Positions 1 through 5,987 of a stretch of 7,971 bases of DNA are shown here, piece by piece. Origin of the DNA: Bacillota bacterium (GTDB lineage: Bacteria > Bacillota > Clostridia > Lachnospirales > Lachnospiraceae); contig JAEYPA010000166.1 of the NCBI GenBank assembly GCA_023411225.1, positions 1 to 7,971 on the forward strand, given 5' to 3'. The notes under the pieces are model-generated. The model ran no database searches. It was not told the DNA's origin and saw nothing but the letters and a program-made list of their open reading frames with translations. Both the position numbers and the translations under genes were made by a program. Position 1 is the first letter of the stretch. Each line of letters starts with the position of its first letter.

Positions 1-1
1 T

Positions 2-448
2 GCAAAAGTAAATGGAACTCATGTAAGTACTCCATTACGGAGACGACTGAACAAGGCTGCAGACTATCTGAAACAGGAGGATAATCAAGCAACGAAGGTG
101 ATTGTATCCGGAGGTCAGGGCAGAGGAGAGGATATTTCTGAGGCTAAGGCGATGCATGATTATCTGGTGGAAAAGGGCATAGATAAATCCAGGATCATTA
201 TGGAGGATAAGTCAACCAACACCGATGAGAATATACAGTTTTCTAGGGATATTATAAAAAATGATAATACTAAGATTGCCATAGTTACCAATGGTTTTCA
301 TATTTATCGAGCAACAAGGATTGCTAAGAAACAAGGGATGACCAAGGTTAGTGGATTATCGGCTTCATCAGATCCAGTCATGGCACTATGTTATTATGTA
401 AGAGAAGGCTTTGCAGTTATTGCATATAAGCTAAAAGGAAGTATATAA
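2..448 (+). CDS. YdcF/SanA-like DUF218 protein, 5'-truncated
   Basis: The frame is open from base 2 and enters the window already inside the gene, so the start codon lies upstream. About 148 residues are visible. Recognisable DUF218 landmarks occur in order: a GTHVSTPLRRRL stretch near the start, the VSGGQG glycine-rich segment followed by ISEA, the EDKSTNTDEN segment, and IVTNGFHIYRA near the C-terminus. This order matches YdcF-type proteins of Firmicutes, where the domain usually follows several N-terminal membrane helices; any such helices would be outside the window. The family is a Rossmann-like fold linked to envelope processes, but its reaction is not firmly known. An internal GTG at 98 could be mistaken for a start, but homology clearly continues upstream of it. 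It ends 36 bases before the next gene with no terminator between them, so the two may be co-transcribed. Confidence 0.85.
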   Translation, partial: AKVNGTHVSTPLRRRLNKAADYLKQEDNQATKVIVSGGQGRGEDISEAKAMHDYLVEKGIDKSRIIMEDKSTNTDENIQFSRDIIKNDNTKIAIVTNGFHIYRATRIAKKQGMTKVSGLSASSDPVMALCYYVREGFAVIAYKLKGSI

Positions 449-484
449 AAATAGTAAAGAGCAATTGTAAAAGGTGAAAATGAC

Positions 485-952
485 ATGGGAGAGAGAAGTA
501 AAAAAGCTGTAGAGCTTTTTAAACAGGGCTATAATTGCAGCCAGTCAGTGTTTGCAGCATTTGCAGATTTGTATGGAATGGATATAAAGACAGCGTTACT
601 AGTAAGCAGTTCTTTTGGAGGTGGAATGGGCCGTATGAGAGAAGTCTGTGGAGCAGTATCCGGAATGCTTATGGTAGCCGGAATGGAGACTGGGACAGTA
701 GTCGGCAAGGATACTGCTGGTAAACAATACAACTACCAAGTGGTGCAACAGTTAGCTGATAAATTTAAGCAAGAAAATGGTTCCATTATCTGTCGTGAAC
801 TCTTAGGACTTTCTGAAACACCCCATACGGAGACAAAACCGGAAGAACGTACCCAGGAATATTATAAGAAGCGTCCTTGTATACAGCTAGTGGAAGAGGC
901 GGCGCTTATAGTGGAAGAGTTTCTTAAAGAAAATAAGAGGAATGATAGATAG
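485..952 (+). CDS. C_GCAxxG_C_C family putative redox protein
   Basis: This 155-residue protein carries the four cysteines that define the C_GCAxxG_C_C family: Cys18 in YNCSQSV, Cys55 in the CGAVSG motif, Cys103 in ICRELLG, and Cys132 in PCIQLVEEAA. A glycine-rich FGGGMGRM segment precedes the second cysteine, as is usual. The family is regarded as putatively redox-active or metal-binding and is often found near transporter genes; its biochemical role is not established. The length agrees with the usual 140-160 residues. There is no signal peptide or membrane segment, so a cytoplasmic location is inferred. A ribosome site AAGGTG (471-476) lies 8 bases before the ATG at 485. An overlapping ATG at 480 is out of frame. 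It follows the DUF218 gene closely and is followed by the thrS promoter, with no obvious terminator of its own. Confidence 0.85.
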   Translation: MGERSKKAVELFKQGYNCSQSVFAAFADLYGMDIKTALLVSSSFGGGMGRMREVCGAVSGMLMVAGMETGTVVGKDTAGKQYNYQVVQQLADKFKQENGSIICRELLGLSETPHTETKPEERTQEYYKKRPCIQLVEEAALIVEEFLKENKRNDR

Positions 953-970
953 CCAGAAATTGAAATGCCC

Positions 971-998
971 TTGACAAATATAAATTGAATGATATAAT
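971..998 (+). promoter_or_regulatory. sigma-A promoter of the thrS T-box transcript
   Basis: A perfect -35 TTGACA (971-976) and a perfect -10 TATAAT (993-998) are separated by 16 bases. It lies 19 bases after the previous stop codon. Transcription would start near 1005, giving a leader of about 350 nt ahead of thrS. Confidence 0.88.
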
Positions 999-1004
999 CA
1001 CAAA

Positions 1005-1240
1005 TATAAAATGCGTTGAAGAGAAGAGTAGAATGTGGAAGATTACAGAGAGAGATACAATCGCTGGAAGTATCTTATTTGGAAACATTTGAAAACTACC
1101 TCGGAGTGGCCCTAATCCGGTCCGGTGATTCCGTTATCATCATAATGAAGTGGGTAGTGATACCAATGAGGGTGGAACCGCGAGAATAGTGCTCGTCCCT
1201 TTCAATCTTTAATACAGATTGAAAGAGACGATTTTTTTTT
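1005..1240 (+). ncRNA. T-box riboswitch leader (threonyl type)
   Basis: This RNA senses uncharged tRNA-Thr and decides whether transcription continues into thrS. The diagnostic T-box sequence AGGGTGGAACCGCG is at 1169-1182. In the antiterminator, AGGG (1169-1172) pairs with CCCT (1197-1200) and CGAG (1181-1184) pairs with CTCG (1192-1195), leaving the UGGAACC bulge for the tRNA acceptor end. The competing terminator starts at 1194. In Stem I, AGATAC (1053-1058) pairs with GTATCT (1070-1075) around an 11-nt loop containing GCTGG, and an AGTA at 1027-1030 fits the loop E motif. The specifier lies in AACTACC (1094-1100), where ACC (1098-1100) or ACT (1095-1097) would both read threonine. ACC is favoured by analogy with B. 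subtilis thrS. The 5' boundary is inferred from the promoter. Confidence 0.95.
1194..1240 (+). terminator. T-box regulated intrinsic terminator
   Basis: The 15-nt arm at 1194-1208 pairs with 1216-1230 (14 of 15 pairs, one C/A mismatch) around a 7-nt loop, followed by A and nine T residues (1232-1240). Its 5' arm overlaps the CCCT needed by the antiterminator, so the two folds exclude each other. Confidence 0.93.
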
Positions 1241-1351
1241 GTGTTAACAGCGAGCCAAGCACGTAGTATTTGGCTACCTTCCATCGCCGAACGACGAATC
1301 TGTATTAAGAAGATAGGATTAAAAAACATATAAATTGAAAGGAGCTATAAT
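1241..1351 (+). other. thrS leader segment between T-box terminator and start
   Basis: These 111 bases hold no gene. They contain a small hairpin (AGCCAA 1253-1258 with TTGGCT 1270-1275) and a 12-nt segment at 1297-1308 that is the exact reverse complement of 1209-1220 in the loop and 3' arm of the T-box terminator. The ribosome site AAAGGAG (about 1338-1344) precedes the thrS ATG at 1352 by about 7 bases. Confidence 0.6.
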
Positions 1352-3313
1352 ATGATTATTACATTAAAAGATGGTTCAACAAAACAGTATGACCAAGCAA
1401 TGTCAGTTATTGATATTGCAAATGATATTAGTGAAGGACTTGCCAGAATGGCATGTGCCGGAGAAATGGATGGAAAGGTAGTAGACCTTAGAACAATTGT
1501 GGATAAGGACTGCGAACTTAGCATTCTAACCTTTAATGATGAAAAAGGAAGGGCAGCATACCGCCATACTACCAGCCATGTATTAGCACAGGCAGTAAAA
1601 CGTTTGTATCCAGAAGCAAAATTAGCAATTGGACCATCTATTGATACCGGATTTTACTATGATTTTGACTATGATCCATTTGATAGAGCCGCTTTAGATA
1701 AAATAGAGACTGAGATGAAAAAAATCATTAAAGAGGGTGACGAATTAGAGCGATTCGTTTTATCTCGTGAGAATGCTATTGAATTTATGAAGGAGCGTGG
1801 AGAAAGCTACAAGGTTGAGTTGATTGAGGATCTTCCAGAAGGTGAAACCATCAGCTTCTACAAACAAGGTGATTTTGTAGATTTATGTGCAGGACCTCAT
1901 TTAATGAGTACAAAACCTATCAAGGCTTTTAAGTTAATTTCTGCTTCAGGTGCCTACTGGAGAGGTAGTGAGAAAAATAAGATGCTGACTCGTGTTTATG
2001 GTACTTCATTTACAAAGAAAGCAGACTTAGACCAGTACTTGCAACATTTAGAAGATATTAAAAAACGTGATCACAACAAGCTAGGTCGTGAGATGGAACT
2101 GTTTACTACCGTTGACGTAATCGGCCAAGGACTTCCACTAATGATGCCAAAGGGTGCAGCTATGATACAGACTTTGCAGCGCTGGGTTGAGGATGAGGAA
2201 GAAAGACGTGGTTACATGAGAACTAAGACTCCTTTGCTGGCAAAAAAAGATCTATATGTCATTTCTGATCACTGGGGTCACTATAAGGAAGGCATGTTTA
2301 TTTTAGGAGATGAAGAAAAAGAGGATTCTGAAGTCTTTGCCCTTCGTCCAATGACCTGTCCATTCCAATACTATGTATACAAACAAAGTCAGAAGAGCTA
2401 CCGTGATCTACCATGCCGTTATGGTGAGACATCCACTTTGTTTAGAAATGAAGACTCCGGCGAAATGCATGGGTTAACAAGGGTTCGTCAGTTTACCATT
2501 ACTGAAGGTCATCTTATAGTAACGCCAGAGCAGATTGAAGATGAATTTGCAGGATGTTTGGATCTTGCTAGATACTTTCTGACTACTTTAGGTTTGGAAG
2601 AAGACGTAACCTATCGTCTTTCAAAATGGGATCCTAATAACAAAGAGAAATACCTTGGAAATGAGGAAGACTGGAATAGAGTACAAGATAGAATGCGTGA
2701 AATTTTGGATCATCTTGGCATAAAATATGTAGAGGCAGTAGGCGAAGCAGCATTCTACGGACCAAAGCTTGATATTCAGGCAAAGAACGTATATGGTAAG
2801 GAAGATACCATGGTTACTATTCAGTTAGACTTTGCCCTTGCTGAGAGGTTTGATATGTTCTATATTGACGCTAATGGAGAGAAGAAACGTCCATTTATCA
2901 TTCATAGAACAAGTCTTGGTTGTTATGAAAGAACCCTTGCCTGGTTAATTGAAAAGTATGCTGGGCTGTTCCCAACATGGCTATGCCCAGAACAGGTTCG
3001 TGTCCTACCAATTTCTGAAAAATATCAAGATTATGCAGAAGCCATTTTGGCAACTCTTAAAGATAATGGAATTAAGGCTACCGTTGATAACCGTGCAGAA
3101 AAGATTGGATACAAGATTCGTGAGACCCGTCTTGCTCGTGTACCATATATGTTGGTAATCGGACAAACGGAAGAGGAGAATAATGTAGTTTCAGTAAGAA
3201 GCCGTTATCTTGGAGACGAAGGACAAAAGAGCCTAGATGATTTTATTGATGGCCTTTGTAAGGAAATTAGAACAAGAGAAATACGTAAAGTTGAAGTTCA
3301 GGAAAACAAATAA
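1352..3313 (+). CDS. thrS: Threonine--tRNA ligase
   Basis: This cytoplasmic class II synthetase charges tRNA-Thr with threonine using ATP. The 653-residue length is typical. The layout is an N-terminal TGS domain (about 1-60), an editing domain with HTTSH (His72, His76) and CAGPH (Cys179, His183), the catalytic core (about 240-540), and the C-terminal anticodon-binding domain (about 545-640). The expected zinc ligands are Cys336 in MTCPFQ, His387 in TEGHLI and His518 in FIIHRTS. Motif 2 is visible as TRVRQFTITEGH (376-387), and motif 3 as the segment ending in CYERTLAWL with Arg527. Motif 3 reads SLGCYERTLAWL where many bacterial enzymes have LGSIERF, which suggests a distinct Clostridia branch, but all key residues are present. 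Expression is governed by the upstream T-box. No terminator follows directly; readthrough would meet the infC attenuator. Confidence 0.98.
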   Translation: MIITLKDGSTKQYDQAMSVIDIANDISEGLARMACAGEMDGKVVDLRTIVDKDCELSILTFNDEKGRAAYRHTTSHVLAQAVKRLYPEAKLAIGPSIDTGFYYDFDYDPFDRAALDKIETEMKKIIKEGDELERFVLSRENAIEFMKERGESYKVELIEDLPEGETISFYKQGDFVDLCAGPHLMSTKPIKAFKLISASGAYWRGSEKNKMLTRVYGTSFTKKADLDQYLQHLEDIKKRDHNKLGREMELFTTVDVIGQGLPLMMPKGAAMIQTLQRWVEDEEERRGYMRTKTPLLAKKDLYVISDHWGHYKEGMFILGDEEKEDSEVFALRPMTCPFQYYVYKQSQKSYRDLPCRYGETSTLFRNEDSGEMHGLTRVRQFTITEGHLIVTPEQIEDEFAGCLDLARYFLTTLGLEEDVTYRLSKWDPNNKEKYLGNEEDWNRVQDRMREILDHLGIKYVEAVGEAAFYGPKLDIQAKNVYGKEDTMVTIQLDFALAERFDMFYIDANGEKKRPFIIHRTSLGCYERTLAWLIEKYAGLFPTWLCPEQVRVLPISEKYQDYAEAILATLKDNGIKATVDNRAEKIGYKIRETRLARVPYMLVIGQTEEENNVVSVRSRYLGDEGQKSLDDFIDGLCKEIRTREIRKVEVQENK

Positions 3314-3319
3314 AATTTC

Positions 3320-3348
3320 TTGACAGGGAAGAATGCCTGTGCTACAAT
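3320..3348 (+). promoter_or_regulatory. sigma-A promoter of the infC-rpmI-rplT operon
   Basis: TTGACA (3320-3325) and TACAAT (3343-3348, five of six consensus bases) are separated by an ideal 17 bases. It begins only 7 bases after the thrS stop, so the ribosomal operon has its own promoter despite sitting right behind thrS. Transcription should start near 3355. Confidence 0.88.
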
Positions 3349-3354
3349 ATTAAT

Positions 3355-3513
3355 GTTGCAGGCTGGCTAGCTTGCAAGGAGAAACAAAGTAGAGTATCCA
3401 CTCTCACCTTAGCGCGTTTAGTGACTTGGGTTTATATGCAAGATGTTAATAGAAGCTGTTTGCTTTTATTAGTATAGAACTTGGCGTGGATAACTTTGTT
3501 ATCCACGTTTTTT
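3355..3513 (+). ncRNA. L20-type ribosomal protein leader (attenuator) of infC operon
   Basis: In B. subtilis, L20 represses infC-rpmI-rplT by binding the leader RNA and promoting premature termination. This leader has the matching position and parts. There is a hairpin AGAGT (3391-3395)/ACTCT (3400-3404) followed by CACCTT, a long hairpin TAATAGAAGC (3447-3456)/GCTTTTATTA (3462-3471) with one G-U pair, and a terminator at 3485-3513. The segment TATCCAC (3395-3401) is exactly complementary to GTGGATA (3486-3492) in the 5' arm of the terminator, so a long-range pairing could act as antiterminator or form the L20-binding fold. Assignment to the L20 leader family rests on context and this pairing, not on a covariance search. 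Confidence 0.75.
3485..3513 (+). terminator. Attenuator terminator in infC leader
   Basis: A perfect 10-bp stem (CGTGGATAAC 3485-3494 with GTTATCCACG 3498-3507), a three-T loop, and six T residues (3508-3513). It lies about 137 bases before the infC start, so it must be bypassed for operon expression. It can also end transcripts that read through from thrS. Confidence 0.93.
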
Positions 3514-3636
3514 ATGCTATCACTGAACAAGTCATGAGGTGATATATTAGCATAGGTGAGTAGGAAAGCTACTCGGTATAGAATGCTGGTTCACCAGCAA
3601 AGTATCTTGTCCAAGAAATGATTTATTAACCCATAT
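3514..3636 (+). other. Structured 5' UTR between attenuator and infC ribosome site
   Basis: No coding sequence is seen, but three hairpins can be drawn: TATCAC (3518-3523) with GTGATA (3539-3544), extended by ATGC/GCAT (3514-3517 and 3550-3553) across a bulge; GAGTAG (3558-3563) with CTACTC (3569-3574) around GAAAG; and TGCTGG (3584-3589) with CCAGCA (3594-3599) around a TTCA tetraloop. This is more structure than a plain 5' UTR needs and may be part of the L20 control element or an independent translational element. Confidence 0.55.
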
Positions 3637-3650
3637 GGAGGTGCAGTACT

Positions 3651-4160
3651 ATTAGCGATTTAATGATTAATGAGCAAATCAGAGACCGTGAGGTTCGTCT
3701 TATTAGTGAAGACGGTGAACAATTAGGAGTTATGTCCTCAAAGGACGCAATGAAACTGGCAAAAGAAGCAAATTTGGACTTAGTTAAGATTTCTCCAAAT
3801 GCGAAGCCACCTGTCTGTAAGATTATCGATTATGGTAAATTCAGATATGAACAGTCTCGTAAGGAGAAGGAAGCAAAGAAGAAACAGAAGATTACTGATG
3901 TGAAAGTTCTTCGTTTGTCTCCTAATATTGATCAGAATGACCTTAACACCAAAGCCAATCAAGCTAGAAAGTTCATCACAAAAGGTGATAAGGTGAAAGT
4001 GGAGCTTCGTTTCCGCGGTAGAGAGATGGCTCATATGGGTATGAGTAAACAGATTTTAGATACCTTTTACGCACAGGTTGAGGACATTGCTTTGGTTGAA
4101 AAGCCAGCAAAACTTGAAGGCAGAACTATGATAATGGTTCTTTCTGAGAAAAAGCAGTAA
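3651..4160 (+). CDS. infC: Translation initiation factor IF-3 (ATT start)
   Basis: IF-3 binds the 30S subunit, keeps it apart from 50S and proofreads start codon and initiator tRNA selection. The start is placed at ATT 3651, giving 169 residues that begin with the familiar IF-3 pattern ISDLMINEQIR. The ribosome site GGAGGTG (3637-3643) sits 7 bases before this ATT, but 19 bases before the in-frame ATG at 3663, which is too far. The rare AUU start is shared by E. coli and B. subtilis infC and lets IF-3 repress its own translation by rejecting non-canonical starts. The protein has an N-terminal domain (about 1-75, with VRLISEDGEQLGV and PPVCKIIDYGKFRYE), a lysine-rich linker, and a C-terminal domain containing ELRFRGREMAH. 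It is first in the operon with rpmI and rplT. Confidence 0.95.
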   Translation: MSDLMINEQIRDREVRLISEDGEQLGVMSSKDAMKLAKEANLDLVKISPNAKPPVCKIIDYGKFRYEQSRKEKEAKKKQKITDVKVLRLSPNIDQNDLNTKANQARKFITKGDKVKVELRFRGREMAHMGMSKQILDTFYAQVEDIALVEKPAKLEGRTMIMVLSEKKQ

Positions 4161-4209
4161 TTGAGAACCAACACTATTGTTTATGATATTTTATCAAGGA
4201 GGAAAAATC

Positions 4210-4407
4210 ATGCCAAAAATTAAGACAAGCAGAGCAGCTGCAAAACGTTTCAAAAAGACAGGTACAGGAAAGTTAAAAAGAATGAAAGCTTTTCATACCC
4301 ATATCTTAACTAAGAAATCTACTAAGAGAAAGAGAAATCTTAGAAAAGCGACTACTGTTGATTCCACTAACGTAAAGAATATGAAGAAGATTTTACCTTA
4401 TCTATAA
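4210..4407 (+). CDS. rpmI: 50S ribosomal protein L35
   Basis: The 65-residue, strongly basic protein begins MPKIKTSRAAAKRFKKTGTG and contains the family-typical KRMKAFHTHILTKKSTKRKRNLRK segment split across the middle. L35 is a small protein of the large ribosomal subunit. The start is ATG 4210, placed by AAGGAGG (4196-4202) with a 7-base gap. An in-frame ATG at 4177 would add 11 residues unlike L35, would put the ribosome site inside the coding region and has no ribosome site of its own, so it is rejected. It lies 49 bases after infC and 24 bases before rplT, in the conserved operon order. Confidence 0.97.
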   Translation: MPKIKTSRAAAKRFKKTGTGKLKRMKAFHTHILTKKSTKRKRNLRKATTVDSTNVKNMKKILPYL

Positions 4408-4431
4408 GATTAAGCAAGGAGGGAAATAGAA

Positions 4432-4788
4432 ATGGCAAGAGTTAAAGGCGGAATGAACGCTAAGAAAAGACATAAAAGAGTATTGAAACTAGCTAAAGGT
4501 TATAGAGGAGCTAGATCTAAACAATATAGAGTTGCAAAACAGTCTGTAATGAGAGCATTAACTTCTCAGTTTGCAGGTAGAAAGCAGAAGAAGAGAGATT
4601 TCAGAACGTTATGGATCGCTCGTATCAATGCTGCTGCTAGAATGAATGGTTTATCCTACAGCAAATTCATGTATGGTCTTAAATTAGCAGAAGTTGAAGT
4701 TAACAGAAAGATGTTATCTGAGATGGCTATTAATGATCCAGCTGGATTTACTGCATTAGTTGAGGTAGCAAAAGCTAAATTAGCTTAG
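4432..4788 (+). CDS. rplT: 50S ribosomal protein L20
   Basis: This 118-residue protein matches the usual L20 length. It begins MARVKGGMNAKKRHKRVLKL, with a long basic N-terminal extension (about 1-60) that threads into 23S rRNA, then the globular part with WIARINAAARMNGLSYSKF (about 63-81) and the LAEVEVNRKMLSEMA segment. L20 is needed early in 50S assembly and in Firmicutes also acts as the repressor of its own operon through the infC leader. The ribosome site AAGGAGGG (4416-4423) is 8 bases before the ATG. It is the last gene of the operon and is followed by a strong terminator at 4801. Confidence 0.98.
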   Translation: MARVKGGMNAKKRHKRVLKLAKGYRGARSKQYRVAKQSVMRALTSQFAGRKQKKRDFRTLWIARINAAARMNGLSYSKFMYGLKLAEVEVNRKMLSEMAINDPAGFTALVEVAKAKLA

Positions 4789-4800
4789 AATAGATTATCA

Positions 4801-4837
4801 CCCTTGGAAACATTGAGTTTTCAAGGGTTTTCTTTTT
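4801..4837 (+). terminator. Intrinsic terminator of the infC-rpmI-rplT operon
   Basis: CCCTTGGAAA (4801-4810) pairs with TTTTCAAGGG (4818-4827), including one G-U pair, around a 7-nt loop, followed by TTTTCTTTTT (4828-4837). It starts 12 bases after the rplT stop. On the opposite strand no T-run follows the hairpin, so it does not look bidirectional. Confidence 0.93.
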
Positions 4838-4850
4838 GCTTAGGTATAAT

Positions 4851-4870
4851 AAAACATGTTAAAATATGTT
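4851..4870. repeat. Imperfect tandem 10-mer
   Basis: AAAACATGTT (4851-4860) is followed at once by AAAATATGTT (4861-4870), 9 of 10 bases identical. The first copy contains the palindrome AACATGTT. It directly abuts the CGTAATATAC array and may be part of the same attachment-site architecture. Confidence 0.5.
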
Positions 4871-4913
4871 CGTAATATACGCGTAATATACATAGGCTAT
4901 CTCCGTAATATAC
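4871..4913. repeat. Three phased direct repeats CGTAATATAC beside int
   Basis: Exact copies of CGTAATATAC lie at 4871-4880, 4882-4891 and 4904-4913. Start-to-start distances are 11 and 22 bases, so all three fall on one 11-base lattice with one slot (4893-4903) filled by unrelated sequence. The last copy ends one base before the complement of the integrase stop codon. Short direct repeats beside a tyrosine integrase gene with an AP2-like N-terminal domain are typical of arm-type integrase binding sites; that role is inferred. Confidence 0.8.
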
Positions 4914-4914
4914 A

Positions 4915-5973
4915 TTATATGAGATCGATTGCTTCTAGTAAGTCATCCAAATTCTTATGAATATATATACCATCAGTAATATCTTGTATGGAATGTCCAA
5001 GTATTCTTTTGATAGAAACCTTGTTAGCTCCAGCTCGATCAAGTAGAGTTGTTAGCGTATGTCTTGTATCATGTGGTTTATGATCCATACGAATCTTGTT
5101 GATTGCCGGTGTCCAAACACTAATATTAAACACACCATAAGTGTATTTTGTCCCTTTAGAGTTAGGTACCAAATATTTTCTGTCTTCTGAATAATACTTC
5201 TCAAAAAGAGGTATTATTTTTTTATTTAATGGAACAATTCGGTCTTTACCAGCCTCTGTTTTCATTCCACCTATAACATATCGTTCGGATATATGTACGT
5301 TTTTGTTTTCGAGAGCAATGAACTCACTGGCTCTAAAGCCTGTATAAATCATCATAAGTATTAAGTCCACATTTTCGATCACGTTTATATTATCCCATAA
5401 TAATTGTATTTCTTCAGAAGTAAATGCTGTGTGCGCCTCATCTTCTGATTTCGAATATTCAAAATCTATTAAAAGAGCATAGTTCTTTTCAACATATTCT
5501 CTCTTGAGTGCATATTGATACATCTGGCTAAGTACCGTCTTAATTGTCATTATAGTGGCCAACGATTTATCTTTGTACTGTCTAACTACATTTTGCAAGT
5601 CGGCTACTTTAATAGAATTAAACTTTTTGTCAGATATATCAGAGCACCATCCGGGGACTAATTTATAGTTGCGTAAAGTAGATGCAGACGGAGCTTTATT
5701 TAACCCTTCCTTGTATTCTATCCATTCATCAAACAATTCCTTGAATGTTGGTTGTTTTATCAAAGATACATGTTCTTTTATTTGTTGGCCTGAGTTATAT
5801 TGAGCGAGGTACATGTGTGCATCTTTTGACTTTTCGAAGTATTCCAGGTATTTATATTTCTGTCTTGTAACTCCATCCTTTGTGACTACACCCACAGTAA
5901 TTCTTACGGCAAACGGTTTTCTTCTGTTTTTTCCAAGATTGACTACACTTCCATATCCATTAGGCATTTTCAT
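4915..5973 (-). CDS. int: Phage tyrosine-recombinase integrase
   Basis: This 352-residue site-specific recombinase would insert and, with an excisionase, remove the element. The domains are an AP2-like arm-binding region (about 1-65, with NGYGSVVNLGKNRRKPFAVRI split around residue 10), a SAM-like core-binding region (about 74-165), and the catalytic domain (about 180-345). The catalytic set is complete: Arg214 in YTGFRASE, a candidate lysine Lys238 in GGMKTEAGK, His301 and Arg304 in PHDTRHT, His327 in LGHS, and the nucleophile Tyr337 in GIYIHK. The length is normal, so it looks functional. The start at 5973 is supported by GAGGTG on the minus strand (5981-5986) 7 bases upstream. This ribosome site sits directly against the stop codon of the upstream peptidase gene, so int appears to be the last gene of the repressor operon. 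Confidence 0.96.
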   Translation of the reverse strand: MKMPNGYGSVVNLGKNRRKPFAVRITVGVVTKDGVTRQKYKYLEYFEKSKDAHMYLAQYNSGQQIKEHVSLIKQPTFKELFDEWIEYKEGLNKAPSASTLRNYKLVPGWCSDISDKKFNSIKVADLQNVVRQYKDKSLATIMTIKTVLSQMYQYALKREYVEKNYALLIDFEYSKSEDEAHTAFTSEEIQLLWDNINVIENVDLILMMIYTGFRASEFIALENKNVHISERYVIGGMKTEAGKDRIVPLNKKIIPLFEKYYSEDRKYLVPNSKGTKYTYGVFNISVWTPAINKIRMDHKPHDTRHTLTTLLDRAGANKVSIKRILGHSIQDITDGIYIHKNLDDLLEAIDLI

Positions 5974-5987
5974 TTTGTATCACCTCA

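Noticed and set aside
529..732. Open frames overlapping the C_GCAxxG_C_C gene on both strands
   Set aside because: They are shadows of a clearly recognisable gene in another frame and have no independent support.
1096..1329. Minus-strand open frame of 77 codons
   Set aside because: It lies antisense to the T-box terminator and leader, has no ribosome site or family resemblance, and its sequence is explained by the RNA structure.
2949..3158. Open frame inside thrS
   Set aside because: Out-of-frame shadow of the thrS anticodon-binding domain.
3663..3665. ATG as the infC start
   Set aside because: It is 19 bases from the ribosome site, and the ATT at 3651 fits both spacing and family N-terminus.
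3780..4034. Minus-strand open frame inside infC
   Set aside because: Shadow of infC; no ribosome site or recognisable domain.
4177..4209. N-terminal extension of L35 from an upstream ATG
   Set aside because: It would include the ribosome site in the coding region and add residues not found in L35.
4841..4850. Possible promoter from TATAAT at 4845-4850
   Set aside because: No -35-like sequence at the right distance and no + strand gene downstream.
4838..4914. CRISPR-like array
   Set aside because: Only three 10-bp repeats with spacers of 1 and 12 bases and no cas genes; phased binding sites explain it better.
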